Notes: a model not told the origin generated them from the letters alone. A stretch of DNA of 64,000 nucleotides from an uncultured bacterium (GCA_902797985.1 CADBUZ010000002.1:23164-87163), one strand, 5' to 3'; shown: positions 8,559 through 17,780, counted from the stretch's first letter. A program made the numbers and translations.

Positions 8559-9359
8559 ATGAATATTCTCCCTAATCACAATTATCAATGTACTACCCCT
8601 CAAAAGCCTAATTTTACCGCCATTCCTAAGGCTAACTACAAGCTTTTCAAAGATACGGGTAAGGTTACTGTTTTTCAATTAGAAAAATCAGACATTCCTT
8701 TTTTGGAAAAAATTAAGGTTAATTTAGGAAAATTTTTATCTCAACATAAAATAGAAGACGAAGCAAAACAAGAAATTTTTACAGACTCATTAAACGCAAG
8801 TATAAATATATTAAAAGACAGTGAAAGACTTGGTAAAAAAGCTAAAATTTATATGGCAGTTGCCGATAAAAAACCTTGCGGAATTATTGTTGGAAGTGCT
8901 TCAAAATTAAATAAAAAAGGGAAAATAGTTTATTCAAGCAGAAAAAATCATAGTTCAAAAGAAACAGAATTAGACTTTTTATCAACTTGGCACAATTCAG
9001 AATACAAAGGGACAGGAAAATCCCTTGTAGATGAATATTTAATCGATACAAGAGAAGCAGGGTTTAAAGATGTTTATGTACGCTCCGAAGTACCGCAATA
9101 CTCAGGTGCAACATCTTTTTATGAAGGCTGTGGATTCAAATCATTAACAGGTGAAAAACAAAAATTAGATTTAAAAAAAGGTGATAATTCGTATATTGGC
9201 GGAGATTATTTTGATCCTGAAGATTTAATCCTTCCGATGAAGGCCACTCCAAAAAGAATCAATGAAAGCATCAAGAATATTTCAGAAGCTATGAGCAGAG
9301 AAGAAATAAAAAATCCAAAAAGTTGTAATTTATTTGATGTCACAAATGTGCATTATTAG
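8559..9359 (+). CDS. GNAT-family N-acetyltransferase
   Basis: 266 residues from the ATG at 8559 (a GTG at 8550 is an alternative). The acetyl-CoA-binding motif A is seen as YKGTGKSLVDEYL at about 150-162, followed by the typical VRSEVPQYSGATSFYEGCGFK strand-helix-strand, here given in outline only. The substrate is unknown. The first ~25 residues (ending in the motif KPNFTAI) are polar and look like a separate leader preceding the enzyme fold. No clear Shine-Dalgarno site is present. Stands alone between the YhaN-like gene and the hydrogenase operon. Confidence 0.75.
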   Translation: MNILPNHNYQCTTPQKPNFTAIPKANYKLFKDTGKVTVFQLEKSDIPFLEKIKVNLGKFLSQHKIEDEAKQEIFTDSLNASINILKDSERLGKKAKIYMAVADKKPCGIIVGSASKLNKKGKIVYSSRKNHSSKETELDFLSTWHNSEYKGTGKSLVDEYLIDTREAGFKDVYVRSEVPQYSGATSFYEGCGFKSLTGEKQKLDLKKGDNSYIGGDYFDPEDLILPMKATPKRINESIKNISEAMSREEIKNPKSCNLFDVTNVHY

Positions 9360-9416
9360 AAGTTAACAGGGATATTTCGTTAAAAAAATCACGATAAATA
9401 AAATTTTTTCTATTTC

Positions 9417-9452
9417 TTGTCACGAAATTATATCCATGATATTATAATCATG
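9417..9452 (+). promoter_or_regulatory. Hydrogenase operon promoter with overlapping palindrome
   Basis: TTGTCA (9417-9422), 17-base spacer, TATTAT (9440-9445). A perfect inverted repeat CATGAT/ATCATG (9435-9440 and 9447-9452) lies across the -10 box, a position suited to a repressor that blocks RNA polymerase. The cognate regulator is not in the window. Confidence 0.6.
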
Positions 9453-9486
9453 TTTAAGCATACAGTGGCATGTAGGAGAAAGTATA

Positions 9487-9984
9487 ATGAATGGAAGTGG
9501 TACTTCAATCGACTTTCGAGCAATTGATAAAATTCTCGAAAAGTATGATTACAAAAAATCGTATTTAATTGCGATGTTACAAAGTGTTCAGGAAATATAC
9601 AAATATCTTCCTGAGGAGGCAATGACATATATTGGAGAAAAAGTTGAAGACCTGTCACCTGCAACGGTTTACGGTGTTGCAACTTTTTATGCACAATTTT
9701 CGTTAGAGCCAAAAGGGAAATATGAAATTAAAGTTTGTGACGGAACAGCTTGTCACGTACGTGGTTCAATGCCTGTTCTTAATGCAATAAGAAACAAACT
9801 TAATATAACAGAAGGCAAACTTACAAGTGAAAACGGATTATTCTCACTTGAAACCGTAAGCTGTTTGGGTGCTTGCGGGCTTGCACCTGTTGTGGTTATA
9901 AACGATAAAGTTTATCCGCAAATGACTTCAGATGCAGTCAGTATTGTCATAGATACCCTTTTAAAAGAAGAAGGAGGTAACTAA
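9487..9984 (+). CDS. hydC: NADH-dependent [FeFe]-hydrogenase, NuoE-like subunit
   Basis: 165 residues, thioredoxin-like [2Fe-2S] protein of the NuoE/HydC family. The four cluster ligands are Cys84 and Cys89 (VCDGTACHV) and Cys126 and Cys130 (SCLGACGLAP). The N-terminal helical bundle (about 10-60) has the usual LQSVQEIYKYLP and YGVATFYAQF segments. It passes electrons between the NuoF-like flavoprotein and the hydrogenase subunit. First gene of the operon, with a TAGGAGA site. Its stop overlaps the next ATG by one base (TAATG), so the two are translationally coupled. In characterised bacteria this three-subunit set oxidises or reduces NADH, often together with ferredoxin (electron bifurcation). 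Confidence 0.93.
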   Translation: MNGSGTSIDFRAIDKILEKYDYKKSYLIAMLQSVQEIYKYLPEEAMTYIGEKVEDLSPATVYGVATFYAQFSLEPKGKYEIKVCDGTACHVRGSMPVLNAIRNKLNITEGKLTSENGLFSLETVSCLGACGLAPVVVINDKVYPQMTSDAVSIVIDTLLKEEGGN

Positions 9985-11840
9985 TGACAAATTTAAATAT
10001 TAACATTAACGATGAACAAGCAAAAGCACAAGAAGCAATTAAGAAACAAGGGCTTAGAGTTCTAGTGTGCGCAGGTACAGGATGTGTTGCAAACGGTTCT
10101 TTAAAAGTTATTGAAAAATTCAGAGAATTAGGCGCAGATGTATCTGCTTTAACAGAATATGACAAAATGACTATTGTTCCAACAGGTTGTCACGGATTCT
10201 GTGAACAAGGTGTACTTGTTATTATTCCTGATAAACACGTTACTTACGTAAAAGTAAAAGAAAGTGACGTTGAAGAAATATATGAAAGTCACGTTAAAAA
10301 CAATACACCTGTAGAAAGATTACTTTATACAGATCCAAAAACAGGTGAACACGTTCATAAAAATGATGACATTAATTTTTATGCTAAACAAACAAGAACA
10401 GCACTCAAAAACTGCGGTAGAATTAACGCTGAAAGCCTTGATGAAGCATTAGCAGTTCGTGGTTATGAAGCGTTATACAATGTAATAAATGAAAATAATC
10501 CTGATGCGGTAATTGATACAATCATCAAATCAGGCTTACGAGGCAGAGGAGGCGGAGGCTTCCCAACCGGTATGAAATGGAAATTCACTGCTGCAAACAG
10601 AGGCGGAAAATCATATGTAGTTTGTAACGGTGACGAAGGTGATCCGGGTGCATTCATGGATAGATCGGTTATGGAAGGTGACCCTCACAAACTATTAGAA
10701 GGTATGGCTATTGCAGGTTTTGCAGTAGGTGCTGATGAAGCATATATATATGTTCGTGCAGAATACCCGCTTGCAATTAAACGTTTAAGAATAGCTATTG
10801 CTCAAGCAGAAGAAAGACATTATCTTGGTGATAATATAATGGGAAGTGATTTTTCTTTCCATATTCACATAAAAGAAGGTGCCGGTGCATTTGTTTGTGG
10901 TGAAGAAACAGCACTTCTTGCATCTATTGAAGGTGAAAGAGGTATGCCTAGACCAAAACCGCCTTTCCCTGCAAACAAAGGTTTATTTGGCAGACCAACT
11001 CTTATTAACAACGTTGAAACATTAGCAAACGTACCTGTTATTATGTTAAACGGTGCAGATTGGTTCTCATCAATGGGTACAGAAACTTCTAAGGGTACTA
11101 AAACATTTGCTCTTACAGGTGAAGTAAACAATACAGGTTTAATCGAAGTTCCAATGGGAACAACTTTAAGAGAAATCATCTTTGATATCGGTGGTGGTAT
11201 CAGAGGCGGAAAGAAATTTAAAGCTGTTCAAATCGGCGGACCTTCAGGCGGATGTTTAACAGAAGAACATTTAGACCTTCCTATGGATTATGACAGTCTG
11301 ATAAAAGCAGGAGCTATGGTTGGTTCAGGCGGACTTGTTGTAATGGCTGAAGATACTTGTATGGTTGAAGTTGCAAGATTTTTCATGAACTTTACCAAAA
11401 ACGAAAGCTGTGGTAAGTGCGTTCCTTGTCGTGAAGGTACTAAAAACATGCTTAAAATCTTACAAAAGATTGTTAAAGGTAAAGGCGAAATGAAAGATTT
11501 AGAATTGTTAGAAGAATTAGCATATACTGTTAAAGACGGTTCTTTATGCGGTCTTGGTAAAACAGCTCCAAATCCGGTTCTTTCAACTTTGAAATACTTT
11601 AAAGACGAATACATCGCACATATTAAAGACCACAAATGCCCAGCAGGTGTTTGTACAGCGATGAAGAAAATCATAATTGACCCTGAAAAATGTAAGGGTT
11701 GTACTAAGTGTGCAAGAACTTGTCCTGTTGGTGCTATTGAAGGTACTGTTAAAAACCCACACAAGATTGATCAAGAAAAATGTATCAAGTGTGAGGCTTG
11801 TTTGAACAATTGTCCATTCAAGGCGATTAGCAAAGAATAG
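9984..11840 (+). CDS. hydB: NADH-dependent [FeFe]-hydrogenase, NuoF-like flavoprotein subunit
   Basis: 618 residues, normal for HydB/HndC. Domain order: an N-terminal thioredoxin-like [2Fe-2S] domain (CAGTGC and GCHGFCEQG, within residues about 28-76); a NuoF core with FMN/NADH motifs GRGGGGFPTGMKW and GDEGDPGAFMDR; the NuoF [4Fe-4S] site ESCGKCVPCREG with the later SLCGLG Cys; and a C-terminal ferredoxin domain with two [4Fe-4S] motifs (CKGCTKCARTCP and CIKCEACLNNCP). This is the NADH-oxidising subunit. The extra N- and C-terminal clusters are those of bifurcating-type HydABC enzymes. A strong AAGGAGG site lies within the end of hydC. Confidence 0.95.
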   Translation: MTNLNININDEQAKAQEAIKKQGLRVLVCAGTGCVANGSLKVIEKFRELGADVSALTEYDKMTIVPTGCHGFCEQGVLVIIPDKHVTYVKVKESDVEEIYESHVKNNTPVERLLYTDPKTGEHVHKNDDINFYAKQTRTALKNCGRINAESLDEALAVRGYEALYNVINENNPDAVIDTIIKSGLRGRGGGGFPTGMKWKFTAANRGGKSYVVCNGDEGDPGAFMDRSVMEGDPHKLLEGMAIAGFAVGADEAYIYVRAEYPLAIKRLRIAIAQAEERHYLGDNIMGSDFSFHIHIKEGAGAFVCGEETALLASIEGERGMPRPKPPFPANKGLFGRPTLINNVETLANVPVIMLNGADWFSSMGTETSKGTKTFALTGEVNNTGLIEVPMGTTLREIIFDIGGGIRGGKKFKAVQIGGPSGGCLTEEHLDLPMDYDSLIKAGAMVGSGGLVVMAEDTCMVEVARFFMNFTKNESCGKCVPCREGTKNMLKILQKIVKGKGEMKDLELLEELAYTVKDGSLCGLGKTAPNPVLSTLKYFKDEYIAHIKDHKCPAGVCTAMKKIIIDPEKCKGCTKCARTCPVGAIEGTVKNPHKIDQEKCIKCEACLNNCPFKAISKE

Positions 11841-11851
11841 GGGTAAATAAA

Positions 11852-11968
11852 ATGGAATTAAATAATGGAAAATGTAAAATTATTTAATTGCGCTTCGCAC
11901 TATAATATTTCAAAAAATTAAATAGTCGGCAAAGCCGACAAAAATATTTTCCATTTTCAATTTTCCAT
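11852..11968. repeat. Composite palindromic (MITE-like) repeat inside the hydrogenase operon
   Basis: The outer arms are imperfect inverted repeats rich in ATGGAAAAT (11852-11874 and 11946-11968). A second nested pair is TATTTAATT (11881-11889) with AATTAAATA (11916-11924). Two local hairpins sit inside: TGCG-CTT-CGCA (11889-11899) and GTCGGC-AAA-GCCGAC (11925-11939). The whole unit can fold as one branched RNA stem. The right arm shares 26 identical bases with a segment inside murD (11946-11971 versus 55794-55819). No protein is encoded. It separates hydB from hydA. Confidence 0.8.
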
Positions 11969-12007
11969 TTAAGTAAGGCATAATAAAACGAATAAAGGAA
12001 ACTAAAA

Positions 12008-13774
12008 ATGACAGAAGATAAAAAGACATTATTCATAGAAGGAAAGGAAGTAGAATTTACTGACGAACCTAACCTGCTTGAAGTTATCAGAAAAGCAGGT
12101 ATGAATGTTCCGACATTCTGCTACCGTCCTGATTTAACATCATTTGGTGCTTGCAGAATGTGCGTTGTTGAAGTTGAGTATCCAAACGGAAGAAAAATGA
12201 TTAACTCATCTTGTACAATGCCGCCGGAAGCAGGTATTAAGGTAAGTTTAAATACAGAAAAAACAAGAAGAATCAGAAAAACAGTATTAGAGTTGTTATT
12301 AGCAAATCACGATAGAAAATGTTTAACTTGTGAACGTTCAGGTGATTGTGAATTACAACAATATGCAGAAGAATACGGAATAAAAGAAATTCGTTATGCA
12401 GACAAAGACGACTATCTTCCTGTAGATAACAGCAGTCCTTCAATTGTCAGAGATCCAAATAAATGTATTTTATGCGGAGCATGTGTTAGAGCATGTGATG
12501 AATTTCAACACGGGGTATTAGGTTTTGCAAACAGAGGTTCAAGAACTCTTGTACAACCTATGAACGGAAAACCATTAGCAGATGTTGAATGTATCAATTG
12601 CGGACAATGTGTAGCTGTTTGTCCTACAGGTGCATTAACTATTAAATCAGATATTGAAGAAGTATGGTCAAGAGTTACTAACCCTGAGATTAAAACTGTT
12701 GTTCATATGGCACCATCTGTTCGTGTAGCGTTGGGTGAAATGTTTGGTTTAGAAGCTGGTACTAACAGTATTGGTAAAATCAATGCAGCTCTAAGAAAAA
12801 TCGGATTTGATATGGTATTCGATACAAACTTTGGCGCCGACCTAACAATTATGGAAGAAGCAACTGAGTTTGTTGGCAGAGTAACAAAAGGTGAAAATTT
12901 ACCATTATTCACATCTTGTTGTCCTGCTTGGATTAAATATATTGAAACAGCACATCCTGAAATGCTAAATCATTTATCAAGCTGTAAATCACCAATGTCA
13001 ATGCAATCACCTGTATTAGTACAATTAGCACCACAAATGCTTGGCGTTGACAGAGAACATTTAACAGTTGTTGCTATTATGCCTTGCACAGCTAAGAAAT
13101 TTGAATGCAAGCGAGAAGAATTATCTCAAAATGGTAAACAAGATACAGATTTTGTATTGACAACAAAAGAACTTGGTAAAATGATAAAAAGTGCAGGTAT
13201 AGATTTTGCTAATTTAGAGCCTGAAGAAGCAGACACACCATTTGGAGAATACACAGGTGCAGGTACAATCTTTGGTGCATCAGGTGGTGTTGCAGAAGCT
13301 GCAGTTAGAACCGCTTATCAAATGGTAACAGGTGATGAGTTAGCAGACATTGATATTCTTGCAATCAGAGGTACTTCTGAAAGATGTAAAGAAATTGAAC
13401 TTGATCTTAAGGGTACAAAAGTAACCGTAAGAGTAGTTTCAACAATCAAGGAAGCGGAAAAATCATTACAAGAAATCAAAGCCGGAACAGCTAAATTCCA
13501 AATGCTTGAGGTTATGGCTTGCCCTGGAGGATGTATCAACGGTGGTGGTCAACCTAGAAGCTGTGATAATTCTAAAATTAAAGCTCAACGTGCTGAAGGA
13601 TTATATAAAGAAGACAGAGAACTTCCGCAAAGAAAATCTCACTTCAACCCTTCTGTTAAAAAACTTTATGACGAATTTTTGGAAAAACCTAATTCACATA
13701 AAGCACATGAGCTTCTTCACACAGTATATACAAACAGACGTAAAAATTGTTATATATCGGCAGGTGAAGAATAA
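12008..13774 (+). CDS. hydA: [FeFe]-hydrogenase catalytic subunit
   Basis: 588 residues; produces or consumes H2. From the N-terminus: plant-type [2Fe-2S] domain (Cys38, Cys49, Cys52, Cys69); a His-Cys3 [4Fe-4S] site (HDRKCLTCERSGDC); two ferredoxin [4Fe-4S] sites (CILCGACVRAC and CINCGQCVAVC); then the H-cluster domain with all three signatures TSCCPAW, MPCTAKKFE and MACPGGCINGGGQP; and a small-subunit-like tail with YTNRRK. Length matches HndD-type enzymes, lacking the extra C-terminal cluster of Thermotoga HydA. Third gene of hydCBA, separated from hydB by 167 bases holding a palindromic repeat. Maturases HydE/F/G are not in the window. Confidence 0.97.
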   Translation: MTEDKKTLFIEGKEVEFTDEPNLLEVIRKAGMNVPTFCYRPDLTSFGACRMCVVEVEYPNGRKMINSSCTMPPEAGIKVSLNTEKTRRIRKTVLELLLANHDRKCLTCERSGDCELQQYAEEYGIKEIRYADKDDYLPVDNSSPSIVRDPNKCILCGACVRACDEFQHGVLGFANRGSRTLVQPMNGKPLADVECINCGQCVAVCPTGALTIKSDIEEVWSRVTNPEIKTVVHMAPSVRVALGEMFGLEAGTNSIGKINAALRKIGFDMVFDTNFGADLTIMEEATEFVGRVTKGENLPLFTSCCPAWIKYIETAHPEMLNHLSSCKSPMSMQSPVLVQLAPQMLGVDREHLTVVAIMPCTAKKFECKREELSQNGKQDTDFVLTTKELGKMIKSAGIDFANLEPEEADTPFGEYTGAGTIFGASGGVAEAAVRTAYQMVTGDELADIDILAIRGTSERCKEIELDLKGTKVTVRVVSTIKEAEKSLQEIKAGTAKFQMLEVMACPGGCINGGGQPRSCDNSKIKAQRAEGLYKEDRELPQRKSHFNPSVKKLYDEFLEKPNSHKAHELLHTVYTNRRKNCYISAGEE

Positions 13775-13781
13775 AAATCTT

Positions 13782-13812
13782 AAAAATCCCGAGAAAATTT
13801 CTCGGGATTTTT
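13782..13812 (+). terminator. Rho-independent terminator after hydA
   Basis: Perfect stem AATCCCGAGAAA / TTTCTCGGGATT followed by T residues; A residues lead in on the other side, so it can also serve the convergent ispA operon. Confidence 0.9.
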
Positions 13813-13845
13813 TATATTAATAAAAAATTACATATAATAGTTATT

Positions 13846-14715
13846 TTATTTATTTATTTTTTCTAAAATTTTATCTAAGATTGATTCAAATATTTCAGAA
13901 TTATATTTATCAATTATGGAATGTGCATCAGAAATCAATTCATGAACTTTTTCTTTTGCTTTATCAAGACCATACAAAGTTACATATGTTAATTTTCCTG
14001 CATCTTTATCTTTACCAATTGTTTTTCCAAGTTCTTCAAATGAAGATATTTCATCCATAATATCATCATAAATTTGAAAAGCTAATCCAAATTTTTGACC
14101 AAAATCTTCCATTTCTTTAATTTGTTCTTCACCTGCACCTGCAATAATAGCACCTGTTTTTAAAGCAAGTTTAAATAAAACTGCAGTTTTATTTGTATGA
14201 ATATATTTCAATGTTTCTTCATCAGAATCGTATAATTTACATCTTCCTTCTTCACTTAAAATATCAACAACTTGTCCACCAATTAATTGATATGCACCTG
14301 CTGATGATACAAATTCATGCAATACCTTCAAAATAATATCAGAAGATAATTTTGATTTTTCTATAATCAACTGCGGTGCAAAACTCAAAAGAGCATCACC
14401 TGCCAAAACAGCAATTGCTTCTCCAAAAACCATATGATTTGATGGTTTTCCTCTCCTAAAACTATCATCATCCATACAAGGTAAATCATCATGTATCAAA
14501 CTCTGTGCATGAAGCATTTCTATCGCACAAGCAGTAGGCATCGCATCTTCTATTTTTCCGCCCATTATTTTACAAGCTTCTAAACACATTACCGGTCTTA
14601 ATCTTTTTCCCGGTAATGTTACTGTATATTTCATTGATTTAAATATTTTTTCAGGATAAATAATCGGCATATATTCGTTTAATTTTTCATTTACTAATTC
14701 TATATATTTATTCAT
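13846..14715 (-). CDS. ispA: Short-chain polyprenyl diphosphate synthase (FPP/GGPP synthase)
   Basis: 289 residues. Condenses isopentenyl diphosphate with allylic diphosphates to make farnesyl or geranylgeranyl diphosphate for undecaprenol and quinone synthesis. The motifs are complete: GKRLRP at 36-41, the first Asp-rich motif DDLPCMDDD at 76-84, RRGKPSNH, and the second Asp-rich motif QIYDDIMDE at about 215. The residue before the first Asp-rich motif is His (IHDD), typical of bacterial FPP synthases. The start overlaps the end of rsgA by 8 bases, so the two genes are co-transcribed from the rsgA side. Confidence 0.93.
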   Translation of the reverse strand: MNKYIELVNEKLNEYMPIIYPEKIFKSMKYTVTLPGKRLRPVMCLEACKIMGGKIEDAMPTACAIEMLHAQSLIHDDLPCMDDDSFRRGKPSNHMVFGEAIAVLAGDALLSFAPQLIIEKSKLSSDIILKVLHEFVSSAGAYQLIGGQVVDILSEEGRCKLYDSDEETLKYIHTNKTAVLFKLALKTGAIIAGAGEEQIKEMEDFGQKFGLAFQIYDDIMDEISSFEELGKTIGKDKDAGKLTYVTLYGLDKAKEKVHELISDAHSIIDKYNSEIFESILDKILEKINK

Positions 14716-15697
14716 CTTCTAATTCCTTATACAAATCTTGTTTTAACGTTCTTCTTGATCCTTGTCGCTTATTTACACTAATTTTAACCGCTGTTTTATT
14801 GTGTGTATTTTTAAATCTTGATTCTGTTTTAACACCCTGATATTTAACTCTTTCCTTATATTCTTTTGCTTCTTTTATAAATTCTAAATAACTTTCATAT
14901 CGTTCGGATGAAAAATTTTCTATATTATCAAGTATTGAACAGCCGTCTTCATGAATATGAAGACAATCTTGATATTTACAAGTATTTAAATATGGTCTAA
15001 ATTCTCTAAATAATTTTGCTACATCTATTGGTAATAAAAAATCAAACTTTAAATTAGAAAATCCCGGAGTATCTATTATTGTTATATCATTATCAATAGT
15101 CATTATTTCACAATGTCTTGTTGTGTGAGTACCTCTAAGTGTTTTTTCACTAACACTTTTTGTTCTTAAATCAAATTCAGGATTTAATGAATTTATTAAA
15201 CTTGATTTTCCAACACCTGATTGACCGCATAAAACAGATAATTTATTTTTCATTATTTCTTTAAATTCTTCCAATTCAAAACCTTCTAATGCAGAAGTAA
15301 ATACAATATCATATCCTAAAGGTTCATATATTGAAAATACTTTTTCAATTAATTTATCATCTGAAGATAAATCATTTTTATTAAAACAAAGCTTTATCGG
15401 AATATTATAATATTCAGCAAATGCAATATATCTGTTTAATTGATTAAAATCAAGTTCAGGTTCTTTAACTGCAGATACTATAACAACTTGATCAATATTA
15501 GCGACTGAAGGACGAGGTATATAATTTTTTCTATCTGTTATTTCTGTTATATAACCATTATCAAATTCTACAAAATCACCAACATAAATTTTTTTATTTT
15601 GTTTTTTTAATACTTCACGTATTTTACACTCATAAGTTTCATTATTTGAGCGTATATAATAAAAATCAGAATGTATTTTATAAATTTGACCTTGCAA
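14708..15697 (-). CDS. rsgA: Ribosome small-subunit biogenesis GTPase RsgA
   Basis: 329 residues, a circularly permuted GTPase that checks 30S-subunit maturation. Order: an OB-fold (1-60); G4 NKND at 106-109; G1 GQSGVGKS at 158-165; G3 DTPG at 209-212; and a C-terminal zinc knuckle with Cys240, Cys245, His247 and Cys253. The initiation codon is TTG at 15697, supported by GAGGA about 8 bases upstream and by the usual MxGxIYKI start of the family. Basic tail of about 30 residues (NKRQGSRRT). Heads an rsgA-ispA operon. Confidence 0.93.
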   Translation of the reverse strand: MQGQIYKIHSDFYYIRSNNETYECKIREVLKKQNKKIYVGDFVEFDNGYITEITDRKNYIPRPSVANIDQVVIVSAVKEPELDFNQLNRYIAFAEYYNIPIKLCFNKNDLSSDDKLIEKVFSIYEPLGYDIVFTSALEGFELEEFKEIMKNKLSVLCGQSGVGKSSLINSLNPEFDLRTKSVSEKTLRGTHTTRHCEIMTIDNDITIIDTPGFSNLKFDFLLPIDVAKLFREFRPYLNTCKYQDCLHIHEDGCSILDNIENFSSERYESYLEFIKEAKEYKERVKYQGVKTESRFKNTHNKTAVKISVNKRQGSRRTLKQDLYKELEDE

Positions 15698-15815
15698 AAA
15701 AATCCTCGCTATTCTTAATAATCTTAAATTATTATAGATTGAAAAGTATTAAATGTAAATTAAGAACTCAGTCACCTATTAACTTAATCACTAAAAAAAT
15801 ATATTCATGTATAGG

Positions 15816-15843
15816 TTGAAAATCATGCCAATATTGTTATAAT
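15816..15843 (+). promoter_or_regulatory. Promoter for the small gene at 15998
   Basis: TTGAAA (15816-15821), 16-base spacer, TATAAT (15838-15843). The predicted leader of about 150 bases is very AT-rich. The 300-base gap 15698-15997 shows nothing else recognisable. Confidence 0.5.
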
Positions 15844-15997
15844 ATATAATGAAAGTATTAATTATTTTCTTTAAAACAATTGATATTAAAGAGTTTTAGA
15901 AATTGTTAATATTTGTAAATAAAATATTATAATTAATCAATTTTAGATATTCATATTTCTTACAAAAAGTGTAAGTGTGTATCAAGGAGAAAAAGTT

Positions 15998-16201
15998 ATG
16001 GAAAACAAAAATATCTCAAAAAAAGGTATTACAAAACCAACAATAGAATTGGATGATTTTTTCGAATTATTGGATTCTAAAATTGTAGAAAAAATAAAAA
16101 ATACTTCCATAGAATCAAGAAATAGAATATCTAATAATGTTCATCAATATGAATATGATATTGACGGAGCAAAAAATATAATAAGCTTTTTGAATAAATA
16201 A
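15998..16201 (+). CDS. Small acidic/basic protein, unknown function
   Basis: 67 residues, starting at the ATG at 15998 because AAGGAG lies about 9 bases upstream; a start at 15977 would place the ribosome site inside the gene. Composition is polar and charged, with a predicted helical stretch DDFFELLDSKIVEKIKN (about 20-36) and no membrane segment, cysteines or signal peptide. I do not recognise a family. It runs towards the end of dnaA and has its own probable promoter 150 bases upstream, so it is more likely a real gene than a chance frame. Confidence 0.55.
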   Translation: MENKNISKKGITKPTIELDDFFELLDSKIVEKIKNTSIESRNRISNNVHQYEYDIDGAKNIISFLNK

Positions 16202-16210
16202 TTATAAGAT

Positions 16211-17605
16211 TTAAATATTGCATTTTATAGCTTGTTTAAGCTCTCTTATAATTTCCTTAACCTCAGTATTTCTATCAGCTTCTTCAACTATTTTCTCATA
16301 AGAATATAGCATAGTTGGATGCTTTTTATTCAAGAATTTAGCTATTTCTTCATAACTCATTTTAGTCATCTCTCTTGCAAGATAAATTGTATATCTCCTT
16401 GCTGCACTAATGTTTTGAGATCTTGCAGGACTTTTCAAATTATCTACTGTTATATCAAAATATTCTGCGACTGTTTGAGCTATATTTTTTATGGTTATTT
16501 TTCTTTGCTGAGTTTCACTTTTTAAAACATTCATAACAAAATCAAGCGTAATATCTGTATTTTCAATATCGGCAATAGCAGTAACTTTGTTAAATGCACC
16601 TTCCAATTCTCTAACATTATTATTAAAATTAGTTGCTATAAATTCACAAACATCATCAGGTAATTCATTCAACAAAGCACAAGACCACATTTTTAAAATT
16701 TCAAATCTTGTTTCATAAGATGGTGGCTGAATATCAACAACAATTCCCATTTCAAATCTTGTTCTCAATCTATCAGGTAAAGTAGGAATATCTTTTGGAA
16801 GTCTGTCTGACGTTATAACAATCTGTTTATCTAACTGCTGTAAAGTTTCAAATATATAGAATAATTCTTCCATACATTTTGTTTTTGATTCAATAAATTG
16901 AATATCATCTATCAAAAGAACATCAATATTTCTAAATCTTTGACGAAATTTTATCATTAAATCTGTCTTGTCATAACCTCTTAAATTATTTATATATTGA
17001 TTAACAAAATCTTGTGTTTTTATATATTTAACTTTTTTCTTAGGAAGATTAAAAATAGTATAGTGACCAATTGCTTGCATTAAATGAGTTTTACCAAGTC
17101 CTGATCCGCCATATATGAATAAAGGATTATATTTTTTTGCAGGATTTTGCGCAACTATTTTAGCTATTGTATAAGCTGTTCTGCTGTTTTCACCAATTAC
17201 AAAATTTTCAAACTTATATTTTAAATTCAAATTAGCATTAGAATACATTTGTTTTATACTATCTGAATTTTCTCTGTCATCACTAACGTTACGAACACTA
17301 ACACGAACTTTTTGAATTTTTTTGTTTTTTTCTTTCTGAATTTTTAAAGCAGCTTCCTTATCAAACACAATATTAAAATCAACAGAATTACCTGTTAATC
17401 TTTTAAAGATATCTTTAATTTGACCAAGATGAGATTTTCTTAAAATATTAACAGCCATAGATAAAGAAGTAACAACAGTAAATATTCCTCCGGAATATCC
17501 TGTAGGTTCTAATGAATTTATCCAAGGATAAGAAGACTCAGGAACTTCCTTAAGAAGCTCTTGTTTAACCTCTTCCCAAATTTTTTCTGTTTCCAACGTA
17601 TCCAT
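16211..17605 (-). CDS. dnaA: Chromosomal replication initiator DnaA
   Basis: 464 residues. Domain I about 1-80, short linker II, AAA+ domain III (Walker A YGGSGLGKTH near 165-173, Walker B LLIDDIQF, sensor and Arg-finger region RLRTRFEMG), domain IV DNA-binding helix-turn-helix about 375-464. The recognition motif, Asp-His-Thr-Thr in nearly all bacteria, reads Lys428-His429-Pro430-Thr431. The minor-groove arginine equivalent to E. coli Arg399 is kept (SAARRYT). The change affects base-contacting positions and agrees with the unusual repeats in the adjacent intergenic region. The -10 element ends 6 bases before the ATG, predicting a leaderless mRNA. Divergent from dnaN across the probable origin. 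Confidence 0.96.
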   Translation of the reverse strand: MDTLETEKIWEEVKQELLKEVPESSYPWINSLEPTGYSGGIFTVVTSLSMAVNILRKSHLGQIKDIFKRLTGNSVDFNIVFDKEAALKIQKEKNKKIQKVRVSVRNVSDDRENSDSIKQMYSNANLNLKYKFENFVIGENSRTAYTIAKIVAQNPAKKYNPLFIYGGSGLGKTHLMQAIGHYTIFNLPKKKVKYIKTQDFVNQYINNLRGYDKTDLMIKFRQRFRNIDVLLIDDIQFIESKTKCMEELFYIFETLQQLDKQIVITSDRLPKDIPTLPDRLRTRFEMGIVVDIQPPSYETRFEILKMWSCALLNELPDDVCEFIATNFNNNVRELEGAFNKVTAIADIENTDITLDFVMNVLKSETQQRKITIKNIAQTVAEYFDITVDNLKSPARSQNISAARRYTIYLAREMTKMSYEEIAKFLNKKHPTMLYSYEKIVEEADRNTEVKEIIRELKQAIKCNI

Positions 17606-17617
17606 ATCATGATTTTA
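17606..17617 (-). promoter_or_regulatory. dnaA: dnaA -10 element, leaderless arrangement
   Basis: Minus strand TAAAAT (17612-17617), then CATGAT, then ATG. No Shine-Dalgarno sequence fits in 6 bases. A hairpin TCATG/CATGA (about 17633-17650) lies just upstream. Confidence 0.6.
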
Positions 17618-17780
17618 ATATAAGCATGATGTGTCATGGGTTTTGGCATGACAAAAATAAAATATTTTTTTACATTATAAAATATTAAGAATTGTAAATC
17701 ATGTATTTATAAAAAGGCAAATTTTTTTATACCAAATACTTTATAAAAGTATAAAGCTCTCTCTTCTTATTTAAACGGAC

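Noticed and set aside
11288..11764. Minus-strand frame of 158 residues
   Set aside because: Antisense to hydB; HydB is fully conserved there and the frame has no family resemblance.
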